52,387 nucleotides of DNA from Myxococcales bacterium (GCA_023248635.1 JAHFED010000039.1:1-52387), one strand, 5' to 3'. Numbered from the stretch's first letter, positions 1 through 9,284 are shown. A program made the numbers and translations. The notes: a model not told the origin generated them from the letters alone.

Positions 1-30
1 GGCGGCTTCCCGTTAGCGGTTCGGCTCTCT

Positions 31-120
31 AGCAGGGTGCGGAAAAACTCCGTTTTTCGCACCCTGCTGTACTTCCGGAGGGTCTGTCCCAGACCCTCCC
101 TCGTCGAGGCGAAGCCTCGA
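31..120. terminator. Cluster of three hairpins downstream of the SRPBCC gene
   Basis: Three inverted repeats stand in a row. Positions 31-68 form a near-perfect palindrome with 18-nt arms that begin AGCAGGGTGCG. Positions 77-86 and 90-99 pair perfectly (GGAGGGTCTG with its complement) around a 3-nt loop. Positions 104-110 and 114-120 pair perfectly (TCGAGGC). They lie just beyond the stop of the minus-strand gene at 176, so transcription of that gene would run into them. A termination or 3'-end stabilising role is inferred. The U-run expected of an intrinsic terminator is weak. The remainder of 121-175 shows nothing clear apart from a short AAAAC-TTC-GTTTT hairpin near 153-165. Confidence 0.45.
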
Positions 121-175
121 TGAGCCTCCCTCCCAAGGACGCGTCTGCCTCAAAACTTCGTTTTTCAGCAGCCTG

Positions 176-775
176 CTAGCCCTTGGGATGAGCGTTGTGC
201 TCGAGGAGCTCGGCGCGACCCTTCAGAGCCCGGATGGTGGCCATGGCGCTCGAGAGGGCCACGCTGATGGTGATGGTCTGGTGCACGTCGTCGAGGGCGT
301 CGACGACGCTGTTCATGTTGCGCGGCCAGGCGGTGTGGAACATGCGGGTCTTGCCCGCGCCCAGAGAGACCAGGCGCCACTCGTAGCGCGAGCCCACCAT
401 GTCGCCGTCGATGGTGCGGGCCCGCACCAACATCTTGTCGATGTCGGCGGTGTTGGAGTTGGTGTGCTCCGTGGTGACCACCGGGGTGTCGATGGTCCAT
501 CTCACGATGGTGGCGCCCGCCGGCCCCGGGCTCGCTTCGACGTCGGCGACGCGGGGCATGAAGAAGCGGTAGCTCGGGTAGTCGACGAGCACGGTCCACA
601 CCTGAGCGATGGGCGCATCGATGTCGGTGACCGAAAAAACGGAGGCAAACCTGCCAGCGTTGTCGACGTCGATACCGGCCATGGGCCCTTTTTCGAGCAT
701 CCCGGTCAGATCATCGGCGTGCGCCGGCGCCGCGAGGACCGTCAGCGAAAACAAGACGACGAAAGCACGGCTCAT
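176..775 (-). CDS. Secreted SRPBCC (START/polyketide-cyclase-like) protein
   Basis: This 199-residue protein starts with a clear signal peptide (MSRAFVVLFSLTVLAAPAHA, cleavage after AHA), so it should act in the periplasm or be secreted. The mature part fits the SRPBCC helix-grip fold: an early segment with DIDAPIAQVWTVLVDYPSY, typical of the first strand and helix of START/polyketide-cyclase-like proteins, strands in the middle, and a long C-terminal helix (about residues 165-195). The family binds hydrophobic ligands in a central cavity. No ligand can be named from the sequence. It stands alone on its strand, 107 bases from the divergent lipoprotein gene at 883, and a cluster of hairpins follows its stop. 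The family call is moderately sure; the function is unknown. Confidence 0.7.
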   Translation of the reverse strand: MSRAFVVLFSLTVLAAPAHADDLTGMLEKGPMAGIDVDNAGRFASVFSVTDIDAPIAQVWTVLVDYPSYRFFMPRVADVEASPGPAGATIVRWTIDTPVVTTEHTNSNTADIDKMLVRARTIDGDMVGSRYEWRLVSLGAGKTRMFHTAWPRNMNSVVDALDDVHQTITISVALSSAMATIRALKGRAELLEHNAHPKG

Positions 776-882
776 GTCGGGTCCTGCGATTGGGGCGCGA
801 TGTCACGACCGCGCGGGCAGAGGCCGCTTCATGCCATCGGCAGGACGAGACGCAAGCGCCTCTGGCGCGTTAGGAGCACGGG

Positions 883-1602
883 GTGAGCGCCCAGAAACCC
901 GCCGTGTCTGTCAACCCACGGCTCGACAGCAGGCCACCCACGAGGCTGTGGCCGTGCCTGCTGTTCGTCGTCGTCGTCGCTGGCGGCTGTTTGCGCCCCT
1001 GGCTGCGGCGGCTGGGCAACACGCCGCCGGCCCCTCCCGTCCCGGCCTTGATCGGGGGGATGGTGGCCCGCTTCGATGGACCCTGGTCCCTCGCCGATCT
1101 CGCCGAGAGCGGGGGCCTCGACGAGTTCGGGCGCAGCACCGTCGACCCCCTGACCCGCGCCCTGGCTTTTCAGGGCTACACATTGAGCTTCGACAAAGAG
1201 CGCGCTGCCCTCCTCGACGACGTGGCCTTCGACGGCGACGAGCCCCCACCGACCGCGGCCCAGTGGCGTCATCCTGAGGGCTCGGCCTGGACGCCGGATC
1301 GGGTGGAGTCGACGCCGACGCTGCCCCGCTCCTTGGTCAACCGGCTCCGCGAGCACTACGACAAGGAGCACTACGCCTTCGTCGGCCTCGACATCAACGA
1401 CGTCGGCAGCCTCTTTCGCGAGCCCATCGTCATCGCGCGCATCACCGTCTACGACGACGACGCCACCAAGGTGCTCGACCTGCGGGGCATCGGCACCGGC
1501 AAGACGTCGTTCTTGTTCGCCAACCGATCCCCAGAGAACCTGCGGGTCGCCTTCGACGAAGCCGTGGCGTCCTTGGCGACGGTGAGCGCCGAGCCGCTGT
1601 AG
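883..1602 (+). CDS. Putative lipoprotein or membrane-anchored protein of unknown function
   Basis: This is a 239-residue protein. The GTG start at 883 is supported by AGGAG seven bases upstream. A hydrophobic stretch ends in VVVVAGGC (about residues 28-35), which can serve as a lipoprotein signal although the lipobox is weak; the hydrophobic core is written as a GTC repeat. The remainder is soluble and acidic. The central region (DKEHYAFVGLDINDVGSLFREP) and the C-terminal part (DDDATKVLDLRGIGTGK) suggest an alpha/beta domain, but I do not recognise a family. The gene ends 32 bases before the start of the GH57-like gene on the same strand, so the two may be cotranscribed. Confidence 0.65.
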   Translation: MSAQKPAVSVNPRLDSRPPTRLWPCLLFVVVVAGGCLRPWLRRLGNTPPAPPVPALIGGMVARFDGPWSLADLAESGGLDEFGRSTVDPLTRALAFQGYTLSFDKERAALLDDVAFDGDEPPPTAAQWRHPEGSAWTPDRVESTPTLPRSLVNRLREHYDKEHYAFVGLDINDVGSLFREPIVIARITVYDDDATKVLDLRGIGTGKTSFLFANRSPENLRVAFDEAVASLATVSAEPL

Positions 1603-1634
1603 CGTCCTCGCGGCGAGACCCGGAGGCGATGAGC

Positions 1635-4070
1635 ATGAAGAAGCTGGTGTGCATTCACGGTCATTTCTACCAGCCACCCCGCGAGAACCCCTGGTTGGAA
1701 GAAAACGAGCGTGAGGCGTCGGCAGCACCCCACCACGACTGGAACGCCCGCATCACCGAGGAGTGCTACGCGCCCAACGCCAACGCCCGCATCCTCGGCG
1801 CCGACGGCCGCGTGTCGCGCCTCTTCGACAACTACGCCCGCATGTCCTTCAACGTCGGCCCCACACTGCTCTCGTGGATGGAGAGACACGCCACCGACAC
1901 CTTGCAAGCCATCGTCGATGCCGACGCCGCCTCCGTCGCCCGCCTCAAGGCCGGCAACGCCATCGCTCAGGTGTACAATCATACGATCATGCCGCTGTGC
2001 AATGAGCGGGATAAACGCACCCAGGTGCGCTGGGGCCTGGCCGATTTTCGACGACGCTTCGGCCGCGAGGCCCGGGGCATCTGGCTGGCCGAAACCGCGA
2101 TCGATGCGGCAACTCTCGAAGTTCTCGCCGACGAAGGCGTCGAATTCACCATCCTCTCTCCGCACCAGGCGCGACGCTTCCGGCCCGACGGAGGCCAGTG
2201 GCACGAATGCGGCGACGGCTCGATCCCCACGGGTCGTGCATATCGATACATCACAAAAAGCGGCAAGAAAGTGAGTCTCTTCTTCTACGACGGCGCCATC
2301 GCCAAGGGCATCGCCTTCGACCGTTTGCTCGCCGACGCCTCGCACTTGGTGGGATCGCTGCACCATTCCTTCGCCAACCGGCGCGCGTTGGCCAACGAGC
2401 CCTGGCTCGTGCACACCGCCACCGACGGTGAGAGCTATGGCCACCACTTCCGCTTTGGTGACATGGCCCTGGCCTCGGCCTTTGCCGCGCTCGAAAACGA
2501 TCCCACCGTCGAGATCGTCAACTACGCAACCTTCCTCGATCGCCATGGCACCCGCGGCGACGTCGAATTGCATCCCGTCAGCGCCTGGTCTTGCTCCCAT
2601 GGCGTCGGACGCTGGGAGCGCGACTGCGGCTGCAAGATGAACCCCGATCCCGCCTGGACCCAGCGCTGGCGCGCGCCCCTGCGCCAATCCCTCAACGAGC
2701 TGCGCGACGAGCTGGCCGCCTTTTACGAACGCAAGATGTCGCACTACGCCCCCGATCCCTGGGCTGCGCGTGATGCCTGGATCGACGTCGTCCACGACCG
2801 ATCCCTGGCCGCTGACTTCGTCGACCGCCACGCCCGCGTTCCCCTGGCTGCTGGCGATCGCGTGCGCTTCTTTCAGCTGCTCGAAATGCAGCGCTCGGCC
2901 CTGCTGATGTTCACCTCGTGTGGATGGTTCTTCGACGACGTCAGCGGCGGCGAGAGCGTGATCTTGATGAAGTACGCCGCGCGGGCCCTGGGTCTGGCCG
3001 AAAAGCTCGGTCTCAAGGCGGACGGTCGCAACGCCGAAGCTGCGTTTTTGCAGGGCCTGGCCCAGGCCGAGAGCAACGTGCGCCGCGCCGACGGCAGCAA
3101 GCAGACCGGACGCGACATCTACCTCGAGAAAGCGCGCCCCGCGGCCCTCGACCACGAGCGCGTCGTCGTCTCGGTGGCCCTTGGAGCAGCCACCGGACAC
3201 GCCCCCGAAGCGCGCATCGCGGCCTTCACCATCGCCCACCACGAAGAGCACGCCGTCGACGACGCTGCTGTCCCCTGCGTGGCCGGCCGGGTCGATCTCA
3301 AAGACGAGCGCACCGGAGAAGAGCGGGCCCTGGCCTTCGCCGTCGTCGGCTTCGGCGGCCTCGATTGGCGCGGTGTGTTGCACCCCGCCGAGGAGCTGAC
3401 GCGCCTGCGCACCCGCCTCGAGGCCGAGCCCGAGGGCAGCGCCTTGGGTCGCATCCTGGACGACGAAATCGCCCGCGGTGGCCGAGGCTTCACCCTCAAA
3501 GACGCGCCTGCTGACGTCAAGGATGTGGTGGCTTCGCGGGCCATCGCCCGCCGCGTCGACGTCGTCGATGGACTCCTGGTCGAGCTGCTCTTGTCCGAGC
3601 GCGCGCTCTTGCGCGGCGTCGTCGGCCTCGGTGGCGCGTTGTCCCCCTCGCTCAAGGCCCTCACCGCCCATGCCCTGGGCCGGCGCGCCAACGACGTCGT
3701 CGACGCTCTGCTCTCGTCGTCGGGGAGCTCCGCGTCCTTCGTGCGCCAGCTGCGCACCGTGCTCGATGACGGCGCCGAGCTCGGGATCGAAGTCGATCTG
3801 CGCGAGCCGGCCCGGGCCGTCGAAGCCGCCGTCGCCGTCGCCCTGTCTGAGCTCTTGGCCTCTGCCGAACCCGTCGACGCCGTCGGCTCGGTGGCCCGTT
3901 TGCTCGACGTGCTGGCGTTGTTGGGGGGCAGTGGGGCCCTTCCGCGGGTCTTGCCCTTGTCGGCGCGCTTGGCCCTGAGAGCGAAGACCGATGCCGAGCT
4001 GCGGACGGCGACAGCGACCTTGTTGCCCGCCCTCAACCGCGCTTGCCGGGCCAGCTTCGCCAGCGGCTGA
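1635..4070 (+). CDS. GH57-like alpha-glucan-active protein (DUF3536 family)
   Basis: An 811-residue protein of the glycoside hydrolase 57 superfamily, DUF3536 branch. The N-terminus opens with CIHGHFYQPPRENPW, the family's first conserved motif. The nucleophile motif is GIWLAETAID, in which the Glu is intact, and DGESYGHHFRFGDMAL carries the conserved Asp of the fourth motif. The last 300 residues are helical and lie outside the catalytic barrel. GH57 enzymes cleave or rearrange alpha-1,4/1,6-glucans; the substrate of the DUF3536 branch is unsettled, so only a glycogen-like role is suggested. Two ATGs compete at 1629 and 1635. The GGAGG at 1622-1626 sits 8 bases from 1635 but only 2 from 1629, so 1635 is preferred. 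No signal peptide is present, so it is cytoplasmic. Confidence 0.88.
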   Translation: MKKLVCIHGHFYQPPRENPWLEENEREASAAPHHDWNARITEECYAPNANARILGADGRVSRLFDNYARMSFNVGPTLLSWMERHATDTLQAIVDADAASVARLKAGNAIAQVYNHTIMPLCNERDKRTQVRWGLADFRRRFGREARGIWLAETAIDAATLEVLADEGVEFTILSPHQARRFRPDGGQWHECGDGSIPTGRAYRYITKSGKKVSLFFYDGAIAKGIAFDRLLADASHLVGSLHHSFANRRALANEPWLVHTATDGESYGHHFRFGDMALASAFAALENDPTVEIVNYATFLDRHGTRGDVELHPVSAWSCSHGVGRWERDCGCKMNPDPAWTQRWRAPLRQSLNELRDELAAFYERKMSHYAPDPWAARDAWIDVVHDRSLAADFVDRHARVPLAAGDRVRFFQLLEMQRSALLMFTSCGWFFDDVSGGESVILMKYAARALGLAEKLGLKADGRNAEAAFLQGLAQAESNVRRADGSKQTGRDIYLEKARPAALDHERVVVSVALGAATGHAPEARIAAFTIAHHEEHAVDDAAVPCVAGRVDLKDERTGEERALAFAVVGFGGLDWRGVLHPAEELTRLRTRLEAEPEGSALGRILDDEIARGGRGFTLKDAPADVKDVVASRAIARRVDVVDGLLVELLLSERALLRGVVGLGGALSPSLKALTAHALGRRANDVVDALLSSSGSSASFVRQLRTVLDDGAELGIEVDLREPARAVEAAVAVALSELLASAEPVDAVGSVARLLDVLALLGGSGALPRVLPLSARLALRAKTDAELRTATATLLPALNRACRASFASG

Positions 4071-4086
4071 CATCGTCGCCCTGCGG

Positions 4087-5097
4087 CTACTGGGCCAGCC
4101 GCTCGCGCAGCTCCGGCAAACGCCCTTGGGCCACGAACCAGGCGTACGCGTCGGCGATGGTCTCTTTGGTCGGACGCGGCGCGTGGCCGAGCTCGGCGGC
4201 CGCGCGGGCCCCGTTGATGTTGCGGCTGCCCCGCAAGGCGTGCAGGGCTTCGCGCGTGAGGTGGGGCCGTTGTCCCCGCAGCCTCGACCACGCGGTCGAG
4301 ACGACGGCGGCAACATCCTCGATCACTGCGGGCGCGACCAAGCGCGGGGCGGGCACACCCGTGATCTCGGCGGCCATCCGAGCGACGTCGGCGACGGTGG
4401 CGTAGTGCCCCGAGAGCAGATAGTTCTGCCCCGTGCGACCCCGCTCGGCGGCCGCCATGACACCGCTGGCGACGTCGCGCACATCGACCCAGTCGAAGCC
4501 GCCGCCGCTGAGTCCCGGGAGCTTGCGCTGGGCGAGGTAGAGCAACACCTGGCCCATGCGCGAGGGCGCAAAATCCAGCGGCCCGATGATGCCCGAGGGG
4601 TTGACGATGACGGCGTCGAGGCCCTGGGCGACGACGGCGCGCACAGCGACTTCGCCTTCGGCTTTGCTGCGATCGTAGGCGGGATGGGCGGCACCGGGGC
4701 GAGCACGGGACTCGTCGAGAGGCGCGTCGACGGGATGGTGATCGAAGGCGTGCACCGAGCTCATGTGCACGAAGCGGCGCACCCCGCTGGCCAGAGCAGC
4801 CGACGCCGCGTTGCCAGCGCCGTCGACGTTGACCCGCCGCACCTTGCCGTCGCGATCGCCGTCGATGGAGATCAAGCCGGCGAGGTGAAAGACGATCTCG
4901 CACCCGGAAAAAGCCGAGCGCAACGAAGGCAGATAGCAGACGTCGCCAACGACGCTGTCGACGTCGAGCCCCGCCAGCGACGCTGGCATGTTGGTCTCAG
5001 GATGGGCGACCACCCGCACCTGCTCACCACGGGCGAGCAGGGCACGCACCAGCGCAGCACCGACGTGCCCAGAGGCACCTGTCACGACGACCTTCAC
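4087..5097 (-). CDS. NAD(P)-dependent epimerase/dehydratase family protein (extended SDR)
   Basis: This is an extended short-chain dehydrogenase/reductase of about 336 residues. The Rossmann motif VVVTGASGHVG sits right at the N-terminus. The active-site Tyr-Lys pair is in AYDRSKAEGE (YxxxK). A conserved VNVDGAGN segment and IVNPSGIIGP follow, as in dihydroflavonol-reductase-like and HpnA-like sugar epimerases. The reaction is redox chemistry or epimerisation on a small alcohol or nucleotide sugar; the substrate cannot be read. GTG 5097 is chosen over GTG 5133 because AGGCGG lies 6 bases upstream and the fold then begins at once. It runs towards the GH57-like gene, with only 16 bases between the two stops, so the pair is convergent rather than an operon. 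Confidence 0.82.
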   Translation of the reverse strand: MKVVVTGASGHVGAALVRALLARGEQVRVVAHPETNMPASLAGLDVDSVVGDVCYLPSLRSAFSGCEIVFHLAGLISIDGDRDGKVRRVNVDGAGNAASAALASGVRRFVHMSSVHAFDHHPVDAPLDESRARPGAAHPAYDRSKAEGEVAVRAVVAQGLDAVIVNPSGIIGPLDFAPSRMGQVLLYLAQRKLPGLSGGGFDWVDVRDVASGVMAAAERGRTGQNYLLSGHYATVADVARMAAEITGVPAPRLVAPAVIEDVAAVVSTAWSRLRGQRPHLTREALHALRGSRNINGARAAAELGHAPRPTKETIADAYAWFVAQGRLPELRERLAQ

Positions 5098-5249
5098 GCT
5101 GGGCCGCCTAGCAGTTTCCTTGGGCGAAGGCACCCCGAAGCGCTGGAGCCCAGGCGTGTCCAGCGACAGTGGAACGGATCAAAACAGAGTGACGCCGGGC
5201 ACGCACCACGGCCCAGAGCGGATCTAGCCTGCTTCTTCGAGGTCGTTCC

Positions 5250-6917
5250 TTGTCCCACCTGCCCACAGGTCGAAGAGGGGAGAGCGCGCCTGCCGTCGAG
5301 CAGGTTCGCAGCGCGTTGCCCCCTCCCAACGCCGCGCCGGTCGGCGAGGTCTCGCCCGAGGAACAACCCAACGGCCAACAGCTCAACGATCTCAATCCCT
5401 ACTCCCTCGACGCCGACGGCTGGTGCGTCCCCACTGAAACCCGCATCAAGCAGTACGACCGCAAAGGCCCCCCCGTCGACGCCCGCGCCAATGTTGATGG
5501 CCCCCGTGCCCACGACGCTGGCCGCTCCGCCATCGCCGGCCAGCTCGCAGCCCTGCTGCAGCAATCGCGACGGGGCGTGGCCTTCGAAGTGTTGTGGGAT
5601 CGCTGGGCTTCGCACCCGCGACTCGACCTCGTGCGCGCGCTCTTTCCCTGGTTGAGCGATGCCCCCCGTCGTCGACACCTGCACGAGGAGGTCTCCAACT
5701 TCCTGGTGCGCACCACCCGCGACGACCCCACCCCCCTCGCTGAGAAGCTGCTCTCGAGTGGGCTGTCCACCGTGCACGCCAGCACCGTGTTGAAGTTGCT
5801 CGTCGAGCTGCGCCACGCCTGGACCAGCCGCAGCCACGATTCCGCCGACGCCGGCTACGACGACGTCAACTGGCGCCACGCTTGCGGTGAGCTGGCCCAG
5901 GTGCTCGACATCGCCCACGATGCAGGCCTCGGCGACGACGCCACCGCTGATGCTGCTCTGTGCTCCTTGCTGTCGGACTGCGCCAAGCTGCGTGGTAATT
6001 TCCTGACCCACCACGTCGACGGCGCCGTTGCTGCTTTCTTGCTGCTGCCGCGGGTGTTGCCCGCCGACACACCCAAGGAACGGCAGCGCATCGTCGGCAT
6101 CTGCCAGGCCATCCTCGAGCACCAGGTCGGTCCGCCGCGCTTCATGGCCGCCATGTGCAAGATGGGCATTGCCGCCGTGCTCAACAAGATGGGGGCCAGC
6201 GTCGACGAAAACCTGAACCTCGCTGGGGGGCTCTCGACGGCCGCCGCCGTGCTCGACGGGCTGCACACAAAAATCGCGGATCCGATGAACCCCGCCCACG
6301 TCGAGCGCCAGGGTGAGGGCTACGGCGCCTTGCGACTCACCCGCGACGAGCGCGCGCTGCTGAAGTTGATCGACCTCCCCGATTGGTACGTGCCCCATCC
6401 CCTCACGCCCTGGTTCGTGGTGAGCTCGGCCGTCATCGACGCCGACAGCCTCGTCAACTACGTCACCGCCGACGGCGTGGGGAAGATCGTCGCCATCTGC
6501 GGCCCAGGCACGCCCTTCCAAGATGCGACGGTGTTTCACTCGATTTTCTCCTGCGGGGCCTCCTTCGTCGACGCCGTCAGCGTCATGAGCGACGTCGCCA
6601 TGGGATCGGTACAACAGGGGCTCGGTCGTACCCGCACCGTCATCGAGAAAGTGCGCGAAGGCGTGTCGCGCGAGCTGGGCCGCGGCATCCTCGCTTTTCC
6701 CCAAGACCTCTTCGATCGCGTTGTCGGTGAAGAGAACGTCGATCTCAGCGTGCTGAAGCTGCGACGCCTGCGTGGGCTGGCCGTCGTCGAAGTTGGCGCC
6801 ACGCCCAACCGCTTGCCCTATTGGAGCATCCCCCTCGACTACAAGACGCCGGGACCCTCCGTTGAGATCGCCAAGCTGCTGCGCCGCAAGGTCGCCGATC
6901 TCCTGCGCAGCGTATGA
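5250..6917 (+). CDS. Unknown 555-residue protein
   Basis: I do not recognise this protein. A TTG start at 5250 is supported by GAGG seven bases upstream. The first 90 residues are low in complexity and rich in Pro, Asn and Asp. A largely helical region follows (about 95-330), with many Leu/Ala heptad-like stretches and conserved-looking HASTVLKLLVELRHAW and CKMGIAAVLNKMGAS. The C-terminal third (about 370-555) is alpha/beta with hydrophobic strands, for example GKIVAICGPGTPFQDA and LRGLAVVEVGATPNR. There is no signal peptide and no clear membrane segment. It is followed, after 117 bases, by the transporter gene on the same strand. Third-position GC is high across the frame, which supports it being a real gene. 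Confidence 0.75.
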   Translation: MSHLPTGRRGESAPAVEQVRSALPPPNAAPVGEVSPEEQPNGQQLNDLNPYSLDADGWCVPTETRIKQYDRKGPPVDARANVDGPRAHDAGRSAIAGQLAALLQQSRRGVAFEVLWDRWASHPRLDLVRALFPWLSDAPRRRHLHEEVSNFLVRTTRDDPTPLAEKLLSSGLSTVHASTVLKLLVELRHAWTSRSHDSADAGYDDVNWRHACGELAQVLDIAHDAGLGDDATADAALCSLLSDCAKLRGNFLTHHVDGAVAAFLLLPRVLPADTPKERQRIVGICQAILEHQVGPPRFMAAMCKMGIAAVLNKMGASVDENLNLAGGLSTAAAVLDGLHTKIADPMNPAHVERQGEGYGALRLTRDERALLKLIDLPDWYVPHPLTPWFVVSSAVIDADSLVNYVTADGVGKIVAICGPGTPFQDATVFHSIFSCGASFVDAVSVMSDVAMGSVQQGLGRTRTVIEKVREGVSRELGRGILAFPQDLFDRVVGEENVDLSVLKLRRLRGLAVVEVGATPNRLPYWSIPLDYKTPGPSVEIAKLLRRKVADLLRSV

Positions 6918-7034
6918 ACAGTTTGCCCGCTCCGCTCGGGCGGCCCTGTCGGCTTCCCAAAGCGGAAGTGGAGGCGCCGAATTTGGCGACGACCCGCCGG
7001 GTCTTGAGTGTTGTCCTCGCGCTATGATGGCCCC

Positions 7035-8435
7035 ATGACGACGTCGTCGCCGCCGCTCTCCTCGACGACGAAGCTGGCGTTGTTGTCGACTCTCTATTTT
7101 TCCCAGGGCTTGCCCTATGGCTTCTTCACCAAAGCCCTGCCGGTGTGGATGCGCCAAGAAGGCATGGCCCTCGAGGTCATCGGCTTCTCCTCGCTGCTGG
7201 CCCTGCCCTGGGGGCTGAAGTTCCTCTGGGCGCCGCTGGTGGATCGCTGGGGGGGCTCGCGTTGGGGACGTCGTCGCGGCTGGATCTTGCCGCTGCAGGC
7301 CCTCACCGTCGTCACCCTCGTGCTGCTCGCGGGGCTCGGAGCCGCCGGTCAGCCTTTGGTCACCGCCCTCGCCATCGGGATGCTCGTCACCAGCCTGCTG
7401 GCCGCCTCACAGGACATCGCCACCGATGGCCTCGCCGTCGACCTGTTGACGTCGTCGGAGCGCGGCTTGGGCAACGGCATCCAGGTCGCCGCCTATCGCT
7501 TGGGCATGATCGCCGGCGGCGGCGGTCTGCTGGCGGTGCTCTCCCATTGGGGCTGGACCCCGACCTTCCTGCTGATGGCGGCCCTGGTGCTCTACATGAG
7601 CATCCCCATCGCGAGCTGGCAGGAGCCCACCAGCGCATCGACGACGACGACGACGACGACGACGACCGTCTCCTTGGCTGCGGTGCTGCAGTTCCTCTTC
7701 GCCAACCAGGGCCGGATGTTGCTGTGGTGTGGGGGCCTGGCGCTCTTCAAGCTGGGCGACGCTTTTGGATCGCCGATGACCAGCCCGCTGCTGATCGACA
7801 AGCACTACACCATCGACGACGTCGCTTTGCTGCTGGGCACGCTCGGCTCGGGTGCTGGCTTGGTGGGAGCGATGCTGGGCGGTCTCTTGGCGCGGCGCGG
7901 ACGCTTGTTGGCGCTGGTGGTGTGCGGCCTGGTGCACGCGGCCTTGATGGCGTCGTACGCGCTGCCGGTGTGCTGGGATCTCGACCAAGCCTACGTCGGC
8001 GCTCTCGTCGTCGTCGAACACCTCACGGGCGGCATGGCCACGGTGGCGCTCTTCACCGCGATGATGGACGCCTGTGACCCACGGACGGGAGCCACCGACT
8101 ACACCACCCAAGCCAGCGTCGTCGTGCTCATCTCGGGCATCGGCAGCGCGCTCTCGGGCGTCTCTGCGTCGAACCTGGGCTTCGCTGCCCACTTCGGCGT
8201 CGCTGGCGGCTTGTGCGTGGTGGGGACGTTGGTGATGGTGCCGCTGTACCGCGCAAAGATCGCCCCCCGCGATCCTGCCTTCGACGACGAGCTCTTGCTC
8301 GTTCCTGCCCCCGACGGCGCGGTGTCGTGGTCGTCGTCGGCGGCGGTGCCGGCGTGCAACGCTCCGGCCTCCGGCTCCAAGGCTGCACCCTCCGGCCTGC
8401 GCGCCGGGTCCTCGCGTCCCCTGGACCCCCCATGA
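7035..8435 (+). CDS. MFS transporter, AmpG-like (PAT family)
   Basis: A membrane protein of 466 residues with about 12 predicted helices. The N-terminal block LYFSQGLPYGFFTKALPVW and the following LPWGLKFLWAPLVDRW match AmpG-type permeases, which import anhydromuropeptides or other small solutes across the inner membrane by proton symport. The first inter-helix loop carries GRRRGWILPLQ. The central loop between helices 6 and 7 contains ten Thr in a row, coded by an ACG repeat at about 7640-7668. The start is taken at ATG 7035; GTG 7008 is possible but lacks a ribosome site. The C-terminal 40 residues are rich in Ala, Ser and Pro and probably disordered. The stop overlaps the next start (ATGA), so translation with the hydrolase gene is likely coupled. 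The substrate is uncertain. Confidence 0.82.
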   Translation: MTTSSPPLSSTTKLALLSTLYFSQGLPYGFFTKALPVWMRQEGMALEVIGFSSLLALPWGLKFLWAPLVDRWGGSRWGRRRGWILPLQALTVVTLVLLAGLGAAGQPLVTALAIGMLVTSLLAASQDIATDGLAVDLLTSSERGLGNGIQVAAYRLGMIAGGGGLLAVLSHWGWTPTFLLMAALVLYMSIPIASWQEPTSASTTTTTTTTTVSLAAVLQFLFANQGRMLLWCGGLALFKLGDAFGSPMTSPLLIDKHYTIDDVALLLGTLGSGAGLVGAMLGGLLARRGRLLALVVCGLVHAALMASYALPVCWDLDQAYVGALVVVEHLTGGMATVALFTAMMDACDPRTGATDYTTQASVVVLISGIGSALSGVSASNLGFAAHFGVAGGLCVVGTLVMVPLYRAKIAPRDPAFDDELLLVPAPDGAVSWSSSAAVPACNAPASGSKAAPSGLRAGSSRPLDPP

Positions 8436-9178
8436 AAATCACGGCCCTTGGCACCGGCGACGCGTTTTCGGCCGATCGCTATTCGTCGTGCCTGCTCGTC
8501 GAAGAAGGCGACACGCGCCTGCTCATCGATTGCCCGCACCCGATCCGGAAGATCTTGAAGGAGTCGACCAAAGGCCGCGTCGACGTCGGCGACATCGATG
8601 CCTTGATCCTCACCCACTTGCACGCCGATCATGCCAGTGGCGTCGAAGGCTTCGCTTGGTTCTGCCGCTTCGCCTTGCACAAGAAGGCCCGCATCTGCGC
8701 CCACCCCGGCGTGCTCGAGCACCTCTGGGGACAGGTGCAAGGCAGCATGTCCGAACTGCTCCACGTCGACGACGACAACAAACCCCACCATCGATCGCGT
8801 CTCGAGGCCGACGACGTCTTCGACACGGTCCCGCTGACGTCGTCCATGAAGATCGGCGTCTTCGACGTCGAGAGCCGCCTCACGATCCATCACATTCCGA
8901 CGACGGCGCTCTTCTTTCGCGGCCAGAGAGACACCTTCGGCTACTCCGCCGACACCGCCTTCGATCCCGAGCTCATCGCCTGGCTGGCCCGCGGCGACGT
9001 CGTCGCGCACGAGACCAACTTCGGCGCCCACACCCCCTACGCGAAGTTGAGAGATCTACCGGCAGAGCTCCGCAAAAAGATGCGCTTGATTCACTGGCCC
9101 GACGGCTTCGACATCGACCACGACGGCGCCATCGCCGTGTTGCACGACGGCGACACCATTGAGCTTCAGGCGACCTGA
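8432..9178 (+). CDS. Metallo-beta-lactamase-fold hydrolase
   Basis: A 248-residue soluble protein of the MBL superfamily. The signature THLHADHASG (HxHxDH) lies near residue 60. The N-terminus MKITALGTGDAFSADRYSS is typical of the RNase Z/PhnP-like branch. Later metal ligands are plausibly the Asp in GYSADTAFDPE and the His in VVAHETNFG and LIHWPDGFDID. The substrate could be a phosphodiester or an ester; the sequence does not decide. The start overlaps the stop of the AmpG-like gene by four bases, which points to joint expression. A repeat element begins about a dozen bases after the stop. Confidence 0.85.
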   Translation: MKITALGTGDAFSADRYSSCLLVEEGDTRLLIDCPHPIRKILKESTKGRVDVGDIDALILTHLHADHASGVEGFAWFCRFALHKKARICAHPGVLEHLWGQVQGSMSELLHVDDDNKPHHRSRLEADDVFDTVPLTSSMKIGVFDVESRLTIHHIPTTALFFRGQRDTFGYSADTAFDPELIAWLARGDVVAHETNFGAHTPYAKLRDLPAELRKKMRLIHWPDGFDIDHDGAIAVLHDGDTIELQAT

Positions 9179-9189
9179 CCGCCGCAGTC

Positions 9190-9265
9190 GAGAAATTCAT
9201 CGCCGCCAGGCGATGACCTGTAGACAATTCACCGGCACGCGCAGCGCTGTCGGTGAATTCTCCGA
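9190..9265. repeat. Dispersed 3'-end repeat, copy A (CGCCGCCAGGCGATGA / ATTCACCG palindrome)
   Basis: This stretch shares its parts, in the same order, with 44491-44622 and partly with 48742-48781. A hairpin CATCGCC-GCCA-GGCGATG is followed by CCTGTAGACAATTC and then by a palindrome with arms ATTCACCG and CGGTGAAT around a CAGCGCTG-like centre. It begins about 12 bases after the MBL hydrolase stop and ends before the yidD stop, so it lies between two convergent genes. No coding frame explains it. Confidence 0.75.
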
Positions 9266-9284
9266 GGTCGGCTTCGTCGTGCGG

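Noticed and set aside
1449-4316. Very long open frame on the minus strand opposite the GH57-like gene
   Set aside because: It is a shadow caused by the strong third-position GC of the plus-strand gene; the translation has no recognisable motif, while the opposite frame has full GH57 motifs.
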